A stretch of 64,000 nucleotides of DNA from Notamacropus eugenii. Taxonomy: Eukaryota; Chordata; Mammalia; Diprotodontia; Macropodidae. Made by a program: the position numbers and the translations under genes. The stretch spans positions 49,786,771-49,850,770 of the forward strand of contig NC_092875.1 in the NCBI RefSeq assembly GCF_028372415.1, in the 5' to 3' direction. Shown here in pieces: positions 28,695 to 39,144 of the stretch. Numbering within the stretch: the first letter of the stretch is position 1; each line of letters opens with the position of its first letter. The notes below the pieces were generated by a model. That model saw only the letters and a list, made by a program, of their open reading frames with translations, was not told the DNA's origin and did not search any database.

Positions 28695-30050
28695 TCTCAG
28701 AGTGTTATTTCTGAACTGGAAAGCAGATTGGCATAAGACAGGTTTAGACCAAGATTTTACACCACATACCGCAACAAATTCCAAACAGAGAAACCAAGTA
28801 TATATAAAAAGTCTCACTATAAAAATGTTTTTTTGATGAATGGAAGATTACAACTTTTGCAGTTATAAATAGGGAAAGGTTTCTTAACCATGCATTGGAT
28901 AGAGATGAGTTTTATATAGATAATTTTGATTACATAACATGAAAGTCAATGCAGCCAGAATGAAAAGAAAAGCTAAGAACTGAACAGGGGAGTTTTTTGT
29001 CAAAAATCTTTAATAAAATCTGACATGAATAAATCTATAGGAAATAGAGATAAATCTATAAGACGAAGAGCTAACCCTCAATATACAAGCAGTCCAATGA
29101 TATAGGGGAAAATATTTCCAAAAGATAAAATGCAAATTATTGACAACCAAATGAAAATGTTAAAATTGCTAAAGATAAAATTCTACATTACCAAATAAAA
29201 ATGTTTAAATTGCTAATGGTGTCATTGTACCATTGTACCCATTGTCTATAGGTTAACATCTCACCTATCAGACTGGTTAAAAAAAAAAAAGCTCAAAGAT
29301 GAAAAAAGTCAACATTGGTCAGGTTGTGGAAAAAATGAGCATACTAGCAAAGCTATGACTTGGCCCAACTGTTCTGGGAAGAAAAAAAATAGATGTGTAA
29401 AAATAAGTTACTAAATTGTTCACGTCCTTTGATCTAACAATCTCACTACTGAGTTTATATCATAAGGACAAAAAGAAATGTCCCACACGTACCAAAATAT
29501 TCACAGTGGCACTATTTGTAATAGAAAAAGAACTGGAAACAAGTTGTGTTCCCATTCATTGATGAACAGCTGAACAAATTGTGATACTGGAATGAAGTAG
29601 AATATTATTCTGCTGTAAGGAATCTCAAATAGGAAGAATTCAAAGAAATGTGGGGAGACTTACACAAAGCAGACAGAGAGAAGGCACAGCCAGAAGAACA
29701 ATGTAACAAGGTAAAAATATTACAAGGTAAAAAGAAAACAAACCCTAGAAGGCTTCAGATCCACGTAGTAATACAAGTTTCAGATGATTAAAGTTCATCC
29801 ATCCATCCTTCTTTCCATTATCAAAAGCTAAATTATAAAAAAACAGAAACTTACACTGTCCCTCCCTCTCAATCATTAATGTGGATTTTTTTTTCAATAC
29901 GTGGATTTTTTTTTTAATGGTTTGGAATGATTGAGGAGGGCTATGTACATGCACACATATATATAGATATATACATACATATATATGTTGTACGGTGAAT
30001 AGTATGTTAAAATGTATTATTGGAATAATTAATTAATTAATTAAAATAAA
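28695..30050 (+). mobile_element. L1, ORF2 C-terminus plus 3' UTR
   Basis: 5'-truncated L1 of about 1.35 kb. Markers: GACCAAGATTTTACACC, CATCTCACCTATCAGACTGG, GGTCAGGTTGTGGAAAAAAT, CCTTTGATCTAACAATCTC, CCATTCATTGATGAACAGCT, AATGAAGTAGAATATTATTC, then the 3' UTR with TATATA and (AATT)n before the A-rich end. Heavily mutated. Confidence 0.8.
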
Positions 30051-30614
30051 ACCAAAGTGATGTTTCCAAGGCTGTATGGACCATGGAAGGCAGAGGAGGG
30101 ATGTGTCCCCTCCCCCAAGCCCTAAGGAGACCCAAAGGCCAGGAACAGCAGAAGCTGCTGGAGGAGAAAGAGAGTTAATGAGACCTGCTACCCGCAGAAG
30201 ACAAAGGAGGAAAACCCCTCCCTCCCTCTCTCTTGTATTTGGGTAGCTGTTATTAGTCACATTAAGGTTTTCCCCTGTGTGTGGCCAGGGAGCTATTGTG
30301 TCCTTCAGAACTCTCCTCATCCCAAACCAAAGCCTCCCCCTCCCCACCCCCCCAACCTGTCTATCCATAAAAAGGGAAGGAGAAAATGGAGGCAAAGGTT
30401 CCTTTTGCCTGAAATCTCCAGTTAATAAAGACAAAAGACAAAATTGCTCCAATTCACCATTTCCCTTAGCCTGTGTAAACACAGCTTCTGTCTGTCTGTC
30501 CTTGTTATGGTTGGATCTTTCTGGCCCAAGTTTCCTTTTTGAAAAGGACAGAGGGGCAGAGGGGTGAGGAGTGAGGGCATTGAGAAAATCTGTTGTGACC
30601 AGTCTCTGGATTTT
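30051..30614. other. Unique sequence, no gene seen
   Basis: About 560 bp. A 149-codon minus-strand frame (30033-30482) and a 96-codon plus frame overlap, neither with known domains. GTTATTAGTCACATTAAGG lies at about 30249. Confidence 0.35.
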
Positions 30615-30735
30615 CCTTTCAAAAATGGGGAAACTGAGACCCAGAGACAGATTAAAGTGATTTTCTCAGAGTTACACGGGTAAATAGATTCAATGAGCCT
30701 GGCCCCCTGCTATGACTTATGGTCCTTAAAGCCAG
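30615..30735 (-). mobile_element. MIR
   Basis: TGGGGAAACTGAGACCCAGA, GATTTTCTCAGAGTTACACG. Short. Confidence 0.65.
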
Positions 30736-31284
30736 GATTCTCAGTGATCCTTTTAAAGTCACTGCAAAATGTGTCAGGAGGAAGTTTGGTCTAGACAGTA
30801 CTAATCATAGGTTCTATTTTAGAACGTCTAGGGTCTTCTGCTGACCTCAGGCAAAGACAGTACCCAGGTTCTCACCCTGCTTGACCCCTGGAGTACTCAG
30901 TCAGCAACTGGCTGACCTGGCTGAAAGGAGGAACACCAGTGTGAAATGTCTTGGAAACAGGCCTGGCCAAGAAGGAAAGACAAGGAAGCTATGACTTTCT
31001 TCCTGCACGTTTGAGCCCTATGGCACAGTAGTTTCTATCTAGAGTCCCCAGCCAGGCCATGGGCATGTAATTTTAAAAGGAAGGGTGATGCCTTCAGTCT
31101 GCTTTGTCACTGGCCTCCACCCTCCCCATCCACACCCAGTTCTTCTCCCAGCCCTGGGGTGCTAAGGCTTCTCAAACCCCACCCTCTGATTTAAGGACTG
31201 AGGGAAGCCAGGATTGGGCAGGATCAATCAGATCTGGTCAGCACCTTCTTGATGTGATCTATTCAGTGGTGCACTTGAGCCAGA
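30736..31284. other. Unassigned sequence
   Basis: Weak MIR-like trace at 30785-30870. The remainder has no recognised feature. Confidence 0.3.
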
Positions 31285-31520
31285 TCTTAACTGGAGAGCA
31301 GATTGCTAAAATTTCAACATGAGAATTTACACCTCAGACATCCACAAACACTACAAACCAAAGCTTGATTTATCATTTTGTTGATTGTCAAGACTTAAGA
31401 TAAGTAATGGAGAAAATAATACAGATTAAATTTTAAAGTGGGTCGTTATTTTTTCCAGGGAACCAGTTATTAAATATTTACTAGCATACTCCTGGATAGC
31501 CTTCAAAACTGGTAAATATA
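31285..31520 (+). repeat. Dispersed family 'A', copy 3
   Basis: GAATTTACACCTCAGACATC, AAGCTTGATTTATCATTTTG, AAGTAATGGAGAAAATAATA, CAGATTAAATTTTAAAG, TTAAATATTTACTAGCATAC. Best-preserved copy, aligned with 5456-5690 end to end. Confidence 0.6.
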
Positions 31521-31619
31521 TACTAACATCAAAGTCTGGTACAGTGGGTTCTTAGAAATCAGCCCCTAATTTTCTGGGAATTAACCCTTACAGGAATATT
31601 ATGTGTTAACGCTTGACTA

Positions 31620-31989
31620 CAGGTTGATAAAGATGGTGCTCCATGACCATGATGAAGCAAAGTATCTATTGGTCAGCTTGATCTTCACTGCTTTGGCATT
31701 CTGATATGATTTCAAGGAACTCCAGTGTCAGCTATAAATGAATTTCATCATGATCTACTGTGACCCATTCCATTTGAAATTCATCAAAGAAGTTGCCCTG
31801 GTCCAGCTCAGATCATGTGCTATGACCCCACTCTTGGCCACCATATTGGACAGGATGAAGTAGAGCTTGCGGCAGCAGGAGGGTTTGAGGCACAGAGTGT
31901 GTGTCTTGGGCAACTTGGTCATGGTGTTGCTGACATGAGTGAAGTGTTCGGAGCCAGCCCAAACACATAATCTTTTTCCAGAACCTCAT
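31620..31989 (-). pseudogene. HUS1P: HUS1 processed pseudogene, N-terminal third
   Basis: HUS1 is a subunit of the nuclear 9-1-1 checkpoint clamp (RAD9-RAD1-HUS1). Reading the minus strand from an ATG at 31989, pieces in three frames follow HUS1 in order: MRFWKKIM (HUS1 MKFRAKIV), EHFTHVSNTMTKLPKTHTLC ([20 protein letters not shown]), KLYFIL, ELDQGNFFDEFQME (ELEQENFFNEFQME), DEIHL-LT (NEIYLELT), and QNAKAVKIKLTNRYF (QNARALKIKLTNKHF). This spans about residues 1-110 of the ~280-residue protein with no introns, at least three frameshifts and an in-frame stop after DEIHL. The remaining two thirds are missing. It is a retrocopy, not the functional gene. The HUS1 sequence is recalled, not searched. 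Confidence 0.85.
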
Positions 31990-32109
31990 GGTACCATTGT
32001 ATATTATACATACCCCTAAAGCTCTGAACTCTTCTAACAGTCCTGAGCACCAATCATCTGACTGTAACATCTGAACATCTTTGGAGGCAAATAGCTCTCC
32101 ATAGAGGCA
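31990..32109. other. Sequence upstream of the HUS1 pseudogene
   Basis: May hold HUS1 5' UTR of the retrocopy, but I cannot recognise it. Confidence 0.3.
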
Positions 32110-32142
32110 TTAATCAAGGACTATAGGATCATCAATGTCAAG

Positions 32143-32358
32143 CAAGAGTTCTTGACCTTTTTGTGTGTCCTGGAACCTCTTGGCAGTCTAGTGAAGCCTA
32201 TTAACCCCATCTCAGAATCATGTTTTTAAATAATTGAAGGAAACAGTAAAATTCAGTTTGTGATTAATGAAAATTAAAATATAATTGTAATTTTTTCCCA
32301 ATCCAAGCTTCTAGATTCCTTGAAATCTAGTCCATGAACCTCAGATTAAGAAACACTT
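32143..32358 (+). mobile_element. Non-autonomous hAT-like element with flanking 8-mers
   Basis: Terminal repeats CAAGAGTTCTTGACCT and, reversed, AAGTGTTTCTTAATCT. Flanking 8-mers ATGTCAAG (32135) and ATTTAAAG (32359) match at 6 of 8, as expected for an old hAT target duplication. Interior CTTGGCAGTCTAGTGAAGCC, CTCAGAATCATGTTTTTAAA. Best-defined copy of its family here. Confidence 0.75.
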
Positions 32359-32452
32359 ATTTAAAGGTCATCCAGTCCAACCCTCTTTTACAGAAGAAGA
32401 CACTGGGTCCCAGAGAAGTAGTGACTTGTTCAAGGTCACATGGGCAAGGCTT

Positions 32453-32703
32453 TGTTGTTGTTCAGTTAATTCAGTCATGTCCTGCTCTTTATGACCCCAT
32501 TTAAGGTTTTCTTGGAAAAAATACTGTAGTGGTTTGCTATTTCCTTCTCCAGCTCATTTGACAGATGAGGAAACTGAAGCAAACAGAGTTAAGCAAATTG
32601 CCCAGGGTCATACAACTAGTAAGTATCTAAGGTCAAATTTGAAATCAGGTCTTTCTGACTTCAAACCCAACACTCTGTCTACTACACCATCTAGCTGCCC
32701 CAA
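32453..32703 (-). mobile_element. tRNA-headed SINE, long form, full length
   Basis: TTGTTGTTGTTCAGTTAATT, TTTATGACCCCATTTAAGG, TGCTATTTCCTTCTCCAG, GGTCATACAACTAGTAAGTA, CTACACCATCTAGCTGCCCC. Confidence 0.9.
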
Positions 32704-32767
32704 GTGAGACTTAATTAGGACTAGATGTTAGAATCAGTATTTGAGCCCTGGTACCCCCATGAGAGGT

Positions 32768-32955
32768 ATCATGGTACACTGGAAAAGGGACTTTGGATTT
32801 GGACTTGGAGGACAGGGGTTCAAGTCTTACCTCTGCCACTTGCTACCTTTGTAATTTTGCGAGTCACTTTATGTGGTCCTTGCTTTCCTTGTCTGTAAGA
32901 TATGGAAGGATAAATAAGATATCCTCTAAGGGCTCTTTCATCTCCATCTATTATC
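32768..32955 (+). mobile_element. MIR
   Basis: ATCATGGTACACTGGAAAAG, GGTTCAAGTCTTACCTCTGC, TATCCTCTAAGGGCTCTTTC. Confidence 0.8.
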
Positions 32956-34424
32956 CCAACTTGAGCATCCCAAACTAGAGGGGTCAGAGGCAAAGTCCTC
33001 CAGAGTGAACTCCTCTCTGGCTCTATTCTTTGACTGAACCACATCCTATAACCTTGCCCTGTGGCTTGTCCTGGGATGAGACCCTGGCTCAAAATGAGCC
33101 CCATTCAATTCACCTGGAGATGCTCCCATCTGTCCTAAAAGATTTTCCCCTCTCTCTTGCTTCTTGAGATTTCATCAACTAGCCATTTACAACTCTGCCT
33201 GGGTAAACACTCTAACTCATCTTGTTGGTTAAGTAATAATAAGAGTCAGCATTTATATAACACTATAAAGTTTACAGAGCTCTTTATACATGTAACATCT
33301 CCTCTGGGCTCACTCTCCCAAACTGAACAGATACTGAAAGAAAGGGTGCCCCAGAGGGGTGGTTGCTACTTCTCTCAGGGTTCTAAGGGTAACCTTGTAG
33401 GTAGCTGGGGCTCCTGGTTCAGCAAATCCTGAGCCCCCACCAGAGTGTTTCCCATTAAGAATCAAACAATTGACATTTAGAGAAAGGATTTACTAAAAAG
33501 TTATAACAAGAACTGGTTTAAAAAAAGTGTAATCTCTCCTTGAACATATAAGATCCCTTGGAGGACAGGCTCACATTTAAAGTATAAGGGAAGAGAGCCA
33601 AATTTATAAAGGCTACTGTAGAAGTTCTGCCCTAGGGAATAGCATGAGTGATCATGGCATCTGCTGCTCAAGTGGACTGGGCTTCTTACAAGGTACAGTG
33701 TGTCCACAGGATGGATAAGTCAGCTGATGATGCTCCTAGGGTCTCAACTGGATTAAATTACCCCAGCTGTGGGGTAGGTCAATCAGGTTGCTTGTCAGCC
33801 TTGCTGGTTCTTCTGCTTGACTGCTAGTGGGCTAAGCCACTCAGCTGATATCTTACAATCTCTCCAAAACTTGAAATGCTCACAAGACCACTTGCCTGGC
33901 TTTATTTATCTCTGGATCCATGCTTGGTCACCTCCCAAATTCTGTGGCTAGTGCTACTGGCTCCAGTGGACTCTGCTACCAACTCCAATTGTTGGTAGTG
34001 TCTCCGCCAGGACCTCCACATCTTCTGAATTCATAAAATCACACCCTAATGCCCACACAAATGCCCAATATCAGGAAAGAATAAATGCAAAGAGACAGAG
34101 ACAGCCATTTGTGTCTCCCATGAGGACCAGGTAGGGGAAAAGGAAAACAAACCTCTTACCACTCAGCAGCTCCAATCATGTCTACTTCCTCATCACCACA
34201 AAAGGAGAGACTTGAGAGATGGCAGGTGAAACCTTGAGTAAGCACACTCAAATCCTGTTCAGCAACTAGTGAGTCATCAGTTCTTCTGTGGCAATTAGAA
34301 CACTCTATCATCAAACTATACCAACATGGCTAGAAAATGATACCCCAACCCCTGTCAACTTTTCTTTGGGTCCCTTGGAAGATTGTGAAACATCTCTGCA
34401 TGCTCAAAAGACCAGTCCACCCCA
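32956..34424. other. Mostly unassigned sequence, about 1.5 kb
   Basis: No gene recognised. 33240-33300 looks like a CORE-SINE 3' trace. 33430-34260 has the feel of an LTR or other transcribed element (long antisense T/A-rich block then regular sequence), but I cannot identify termini or a family. Confidence 0.3.
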
Positions 34425-34625
34425 TTACATATATGCAATCTCATCTCAGCCTCACAACAGACCTGAGGTAGACACTTACAGATATTATAACCTTCTTTAT
34501 AGATGATGAAATTGAAAGGACCCAGAAAGGTTAAATGACTTGGCATATAGTTAGCCAGGGTCAAAGTCAAAAACTGAACCTAGGTCCTGATACCAAGCTC
34601 AGCACACTGTCTATTAAGACAGGAT
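34425..34625 (-). mobile_element. MIR
   Basis: ATCTCATCTCAGCCTCACAA, GATGATGAAATTGAAAGGAC, TAAATGACTTGGCATATAG, CTGAACCTAGGTCCTGATAC. Confidence 0.7.
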
Positions 34626-35129
34626 GCTTGATGGGGAAAAAATGCAAATAAATCGCAGGGTGTGTCTCCTAAGGAAAACATGACTGAGCTAAGTATGAGC
34701 ACATTAGAAAGAGTGCATAGACTCCAGGCTGAGGCTCTATTTGCCAAATTTCAGCCCTATGCACATTAATGAGTCTGTGTTCTGAGGCTCTGAAAAATGG
34801 GGTTAATTATGGAGATGGCGACCCTTTCCTATGGCAGCTCAACCATGCAAAACCATAATATATCACAGAAATAGGAGAAAGCCTGTTTGGAGATACCCAG
34901 CAGCAAAGAATAAATAAAAAGTTTTTTTAAAAAAAGATCCATCAACCTAAATTGAACTTCATGTAATATACTGACATAACCAAGATTAATTTGCCTAATC
35001 CATCATTTCGTAAGTCGGTGTCTGCTGCCCCCTCCCCTGCACACACATCATCGCACATTCAGCCCATTCGACTTTGCCCTCCCCAGCTGACATGGACAGA
35101 GACTAACAATAATAAATACTCATAGGCAC
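34626..35129. other. Unassigned sequence
   Basis: About 500 bp, A-T-rich, no recognised repeat or gene. Confidence 0.35.
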
Positions 35130-35245
35130 ATGGGAGCATAGATTTAGAGTCCATTGCACATATCAGAAAATTGGGACCCAGAGAGTTTAAGCTATATGCT
35201 CAAGGTAATACTGAAGAGCTAGGATTTTAATTCAGATCAGAAGAT
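35130..35245 (-). mobile_element. MIR
   Basis: GGAGCATAGATTTAGAGTCC, AATTGGGACCCAGAGAG, GCTAGGATTTTAATTCAG. Confidence 0.65.
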
Positions 35246-35261
35246 CTGAAGATCCCAGCCC

Positions 35262-35512
35262 AACTAGATGGCATAGGGGGATGGATGGCACTCTAGGTAT
35301 GCAGTCAGGAAGACCTGAATTCAAATCCAACCTCAGACACTTACTAGTGGTGTGACCCTAGACAAGTCTATCTGCCTCAGTTTCCTAAACTGTAAAATAG
35401 GGATAATAATAGTACCTGTCTTCCAGAGTTGTGGTGAGGATCAAACGATAATAACTTGTAAAGTATCTAAGCACAGTGCATATAGTAGGCACTTAATAAA
35501 TGCTTTGTTCCT
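35262..35512 (+). mobile_element. CORE-SINE with tRNA-type head and MIRb-like tail
   Basis: GTCAGGAAGACCTGAATTCA, GACACTTACTAGTGGTGTGA, GCCTCAGTTTCCTAAACTGT, tail TAAGCACAGTGCATATAGTA and GGCACTTAATAAATGC. Confidence 0.8.
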
Positions 35513-35569
35513 TCCTTCCTCCTTCTTTCTACTGTGCCAATAACTGTTAAGACCTACATTTGAGTCCAA

Positions 35570-36105
35570 AAACTTCACAAGTACAGGATGCAGCTCATGT
35601 ATCACTGTCTACATGAAGCCTTCCTGACTCAGCTGTCCTCCCCCAACCCCAGCTGATAGTGCCCTAACTCCCCAGGACTTATTTACATTTGTTGTCTATG
35701 TTCTGAAAGATGTCCTTGTCTCCTACTCTAGAAGGCGAGATTCTTGACTGGAGGATCATTTCATTCTTTTCATTATATTCCCAATGGCTGGCACATTGCT
35801 GTTCTTCAGTAGTTTCAGTTGTGTCTAATTCTTCATGACTCTATTTGGGTATTTTTTTGCGGGGGCAGAGATTCTGGAGTAGTTTCCCATTTCCTTCTCC
35901 AGCTCATTTGACAGATGAGGAAACTGAGGCAAACAAGGTTAATTAATTGGCCAGGGTCACACAGACAGTAAGTTTCTGAGGCTGGATTTGAACTCATGAA
36001 AAGGAGCCTTTCTGATTCCAAATCCAGTGCTCTATGCACTATACTACCTAGCTGCCCATTGTGAGTACTTCATATATACTTCTTGCTGATTTACTGAGAG
36101 GGAGG
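35570..36105 (+). mobile_element. L2 3' end split by a SINE
   Basis: Left 35570-35800 (ACATGAAGCCTTCCTGACTC, GACTTATTTACATTTGTTG, CCAATGGCTGGCACATTG). Right 36060-36105 (GTGAGTACTTCATATATAC). Flanks end and start with CATTG. Confidence 0.8.
35801..36059 (-). mobile_element. tRNA-headed SINE, long form, full length
   Basis: GTTCTTCAGTAGTTTCAGTT, TTCATGACTCTATTTGGG, CATTTCCTTCTCCAGCTC, CAGGGTCACACAGACAGTAA, TATACTACCTAGCTGCCC. Inserted in the L2. Confidence 0.9.
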
Positions 36106-36129
36106 TATAGCTAGACAGTGCGGGGTAGG

Positions 36130-36352
36130 GTGGGAGAAACTCCAAACTTAAGTTGATCTCAAACTCAACCAAAAAAAGCTAAAACAAACTAAGGCTGTAT
36201 TAAGAGAAGTGGGGTATCCAAGATGGCGGAGGTATGTATTCTGATGAGGGCAGACCATATTCTGAGTACCTTGAATAGGACTCAAAACAAAAGGTAGATT
36301 AGAATGGTGACTAGGGGTAGACTAATGCCCATTAGTATGCGCTGGAATACAG
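36130..36352 (+). mobile_element. L3/CR1 fragment
   Basis: TTGATCTCAAACTCAACC, AGGCTGTATTAAGAGAAGTG, ATGAGGGCAGACCATATTCT, GAGTACCTTGAATAGG, ATTAGAATGGTGACTAGG follow the L3 ORF2 end and 3' region. Confidence 0.75.
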
Positions 36353-36354
36353 AA

Positions 36355-36470
36355 GAATTGATTAGGCACTTACTTTGCTCCAAGCCCTAGCAGTTCAAAT
36401 GGAAAGCCAGTCCCTGCTCTCAAAGAGACCCTACTCTAATTGGAGAAGAAAAGATCAGCTGCAAGGAAGA
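36355..36470 (-). mobile_element. L2 3' end
   Basis: GATTAGGCACTTACTTTGCT, CCAAGCCCTAGCAG, AGTCCCTGCTCTCAAAGAG. Confidence 0.65.
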
Positions 36471-37902
36471 AGAAAAACCCCTTGGATGGCAAGACACTGG
36501 GGTCCTCAGGTGTGGAAGTGGAGGAAGTAACAGTCTGTGTATTGGTGCCAGTAAACTACATAGCACAAATACTTGGACAGGTAGCAAGTGGGTCAGGGAC
36601 AATCCATCTCGTCCTAGCGGGAAGGCAGACTGGAAGAAAGGCTTAACAACCCTAGAGCTGGCAATCCAGGGACTGGGTTCAGCAGCAGCCAGTATTAGGT
36701 TAGTGAGCCTGTCCCCTCCCCAGGATGTTGGCTCTGGGAAAGAGCCTCAGTTACTCGGGGCTAGTTACAGCTCCACCTTCTCAAGAAAAAAATACCTTGC
36801 CTCTCCAGCTATCACCAACCCGCTTCCACTCCATTTGCCATATCTCTGACACTGTCCCAGCTCTTGTCAGATTCATAGCAACTCCAGAGTTCTACATTCC
36901 AGCCTGAGATGATCGATGAGGCTGGGGATTTGCTTCCCACTGCCTCTGTCTATGAAGATTGGCTTTCTGCAAATGAAGCTCTCTCACTACCCTGATGAAT
37001 CTCCCCAAATGATAGTCAGTTTCACACTACTCTTCATTTAGCTCTGCTCCCTGGGTGATGGAGGAGCCAACACTGAGCATCTGTGCAGAAAAGAGAGAAC
37101 TCTCTCACTGGAGAAGACAGGATGTGGAAATGTAATTAATAAGGAAAATCATTACCCCATCACCTCGGTTAATTAGCCCGTTTGTTGACTAAAACGCACC
37201 CACCCCAAATCAGGCAGATTGCCCAGATAGAAAAGTCTTGGCCCATCTCCCAAAGACCCAGTAATCATCTCCAGATGCCAGGACATGACCAGCTCCTTCG
37301 CTGAGTTTCAGTGTTAGCTTGGGGGCAAAGTCCATTCATTATCACTTTTAACAAATCCATCATTCCAACTCCAGAACCTCTTTAGAGAATCTCCAAGTTG
37401 GAAGGTTACTTTTGAAGTCATCCAGGCCACCAAGAGTCTTCCCCCACCCCAACATCTCCAACCAGGGTCCTGAAGCTTTTGCTTGAATACCTCTTGAGAG
37501 ACCTCATTGTACTTTCATAGCTTTCATAATTAGGAAATGTTAAGCCTAAATTTTCTGTCTTGAAATGGGTACCCTTTTCTACATGTTCTTCTCTCTAGAG
37601 TCAAACAAAAAAAAAGGCAAATTTTTCTTCTGTGAGATAGATTTTAAAAATATCTAAAGACAGATATCATGAGCCTCCCTCTGTCCAACACTTGGAGTCT
37701 TTTCTTTTCCAGTGAGAATTTTTCTCCATTGTAGCTAAACTGAGCAGAGATTTCCCAGGTCAATGAAAGATATATTCCAAGAAAGATGCTAGGAACCCCT
37801 GGTTGCTAAGGTGAGGGGATTTGGTTGGGATGAGATACTTTCCTTGTCTCTCTGCCCAGCCTCTCCACAGGGAGATTATGGTCTGGTAAAGAGAAAATAG
37901 TA
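36471..37902. other. Unique sequence, about 1.4 kb, no gene seen
   Basis: No recognised repeats. 37125-37200 is rich in homeodomain-like cores (GTAATTAATAAGG, GGTTAATTAGCCCG) with GTTTGTTGACTA, a candidate conserved non-coding element. Short frames (36420-36907) are not gene-like. Confidence 0.35.
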
Positions 37903-37942
37903 GCAGAGAGTAGATAGATTGATGATAGATAGATAGATTGAT

Positions 37943-37997
<55 letters not shown>

Positions 37998-38062
37998 GAT
38001 AGATGGATGGATGGATGGATGGACGGATAGACAGATGGACAGATGGATAGATGGATAGATTA
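37903..38062 (+). repeat. (GATA)n / (GGAT)n microsatellite
   Basis: GATAGATAGATTGATG start, long GATA run 37945-37998, then GGATGGATGG and GACAGATG units. Confidence 0.95.
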
Positions 38063-38277
38063 TGTGTCAAGCTCATTTAAAATGCATTAGTTAACTTAGA
38101 TCAAGTGATATAGCACCAGACTGTGGAGAGTAGGCTGGATTTATAGGAAAAAGCGAGATCCCAAGTGCACATAGGCATTAATGTCAGAGGTAAGATGAAC
38201 CAGGGTGCTAATTAGTCCTAATTAAGTGCCTTTTCTACTATACCACAAGCACCGATATTTTTATAGTGCTTTAAAGA
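38063..38277. other. Unassigned sequence
   Basis: About 215 bp, no recognised feature. Confidence 0.35.
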
Positions 38278-38600
38278 CATAAAATCATAGATTTAGAGCT
38301 GGAAGAAACCTTAGAAACCATTCACTCTAACCCTCTCATTTTACAGATAGGGAAACTGAGGCATCATGAGGTTAAGTGACTTGCCCAAGGTCACACAGCT
38401 AGTAGGAGTCTGAAGTGTAATTTGAACCTAGGTCTTCCTAATTCCCACTAGAATTCTACCCATCACATCACACAGCCTCTCAACTTACCTGCCTTGTCTC
38501 ATTTCATCCTCCCATTCACCCTGCAGGTATTTTTATAGCCATGTTACAGATGAGGAAAACTGAGAGTCAGAGAGGACATATGGTTTACTCATGTTTGGTT
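38278..38600 (-). mobile_element. MIR (nearly complete) followed by a second MIR-type piece
   Basis: 38278-38482: AATCATAGATTTAGAGCTGG, GGGAAACTGAGGCATCATG, AGTGACTTGCCCAAGGTCAC. 38485-38600: TTGTCTCATTTCATCCTCCC, GTTACAGATGAGGAAAACTG. Confidence 0.8.
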
Positions 38601-38904
38601 CATTCCTTCATTCAAAGGCATTAATTAAGCACTTACTATTGCAGACCCTAGTTCTCCTGTTTCTAAATCCAGTGGTCTTTTCAGCTATACCAAGGAAAGA
38701 AGATGAGGAAAAGGCATTTTCTGTCCCACACATCTGCTGAATTCCCTTCTTGAATTGCCTGGTCCTGTCTGAATGCTCTGGCCCTTTCCCCAGGCCTCCT
38801 CCTCACTGCACATAGTGTACCCCAAGTGCCCAGGAACCATGCCTAGCACACAACAGGCTTTACCCGCAGGCTCTGTTTCTGGCTCTGCAGCTATCTGGGC
38901 TGCC
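38601..38904. other. Unassigned sequence with L2 traces
   Basis: 38605-38660 resembles an antisense L2 tip (GCATTAATTAAGCACTTACT). 38770-38870 has a sense L2-like AGGAACCATGCCTAGCACAC. Both weak. Confidence 0.35.
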
Positions 38905-39130
38905 TGGCATAGGATTGTCGATTTAGAGCTGGCAAGAACCCTAGAGAATATCACTGAACTCTCCCACGCCCATCATTTCACAGATGAGGAAACTGGGGCC
39001 TGGAGAGGGGAAATAACTTGCCCAAGGTCGGGGAGGTAAGCCTCAGGGGCCAGAATTTCATTTCAATTCAATAAACATTGATTAAACATGTACATGTGCC
39101 TGGCACTGTGTTGAGCACTGGGAAAGGAGA
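38905..39130 (-). mobile_element. MIR plus antisense L2 tip
   Basis: 38905-39056: TTGTCGATTTAGAGCTGGCA, AGATGAGGAAACTGGGGCCT. 39058-39130: TCAATAAACATTGATTAAAC, TGCCTGGCACTGTGTTGAGC. Confidence 0.75.
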
Positions 39131-39144
39131 TCCTGTTACTCCTT

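Larger units (their letters stand above)
32110..32760 (-). mobile_element. MIR cut by a hAT element and by a SINE
   Basis: Pieces: 32110-32142 (CTATAGGATCATCAATG), 32359-32452 (AAGGTCATCCAGTCCAACC, CAAGGTCACATGGGC), 32704-32760 (GTTAGAATCAGTATTTGAGC). Together they follow one antisense MIR. Confidence 0.7.

Noticed and set aside
33430-34260. A further LTR
   Set aside because: General texture only; no termini, polyadenylation layout or second copy in the window to support it.
36208-36226. CCAAGATGGCGG as an L1 5' end or YY1 site
   Set aside because: The surrounding 220 bp (36130-36352) align to L3/CR1, so the motif is a chance product inside that repeat. No 5' UTR follows.
37903-38062. CRISPR-like or satellite array
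   Set aside because: Plain tetranucleotide GATA repeat; eukaryotic context and no spacer structure.
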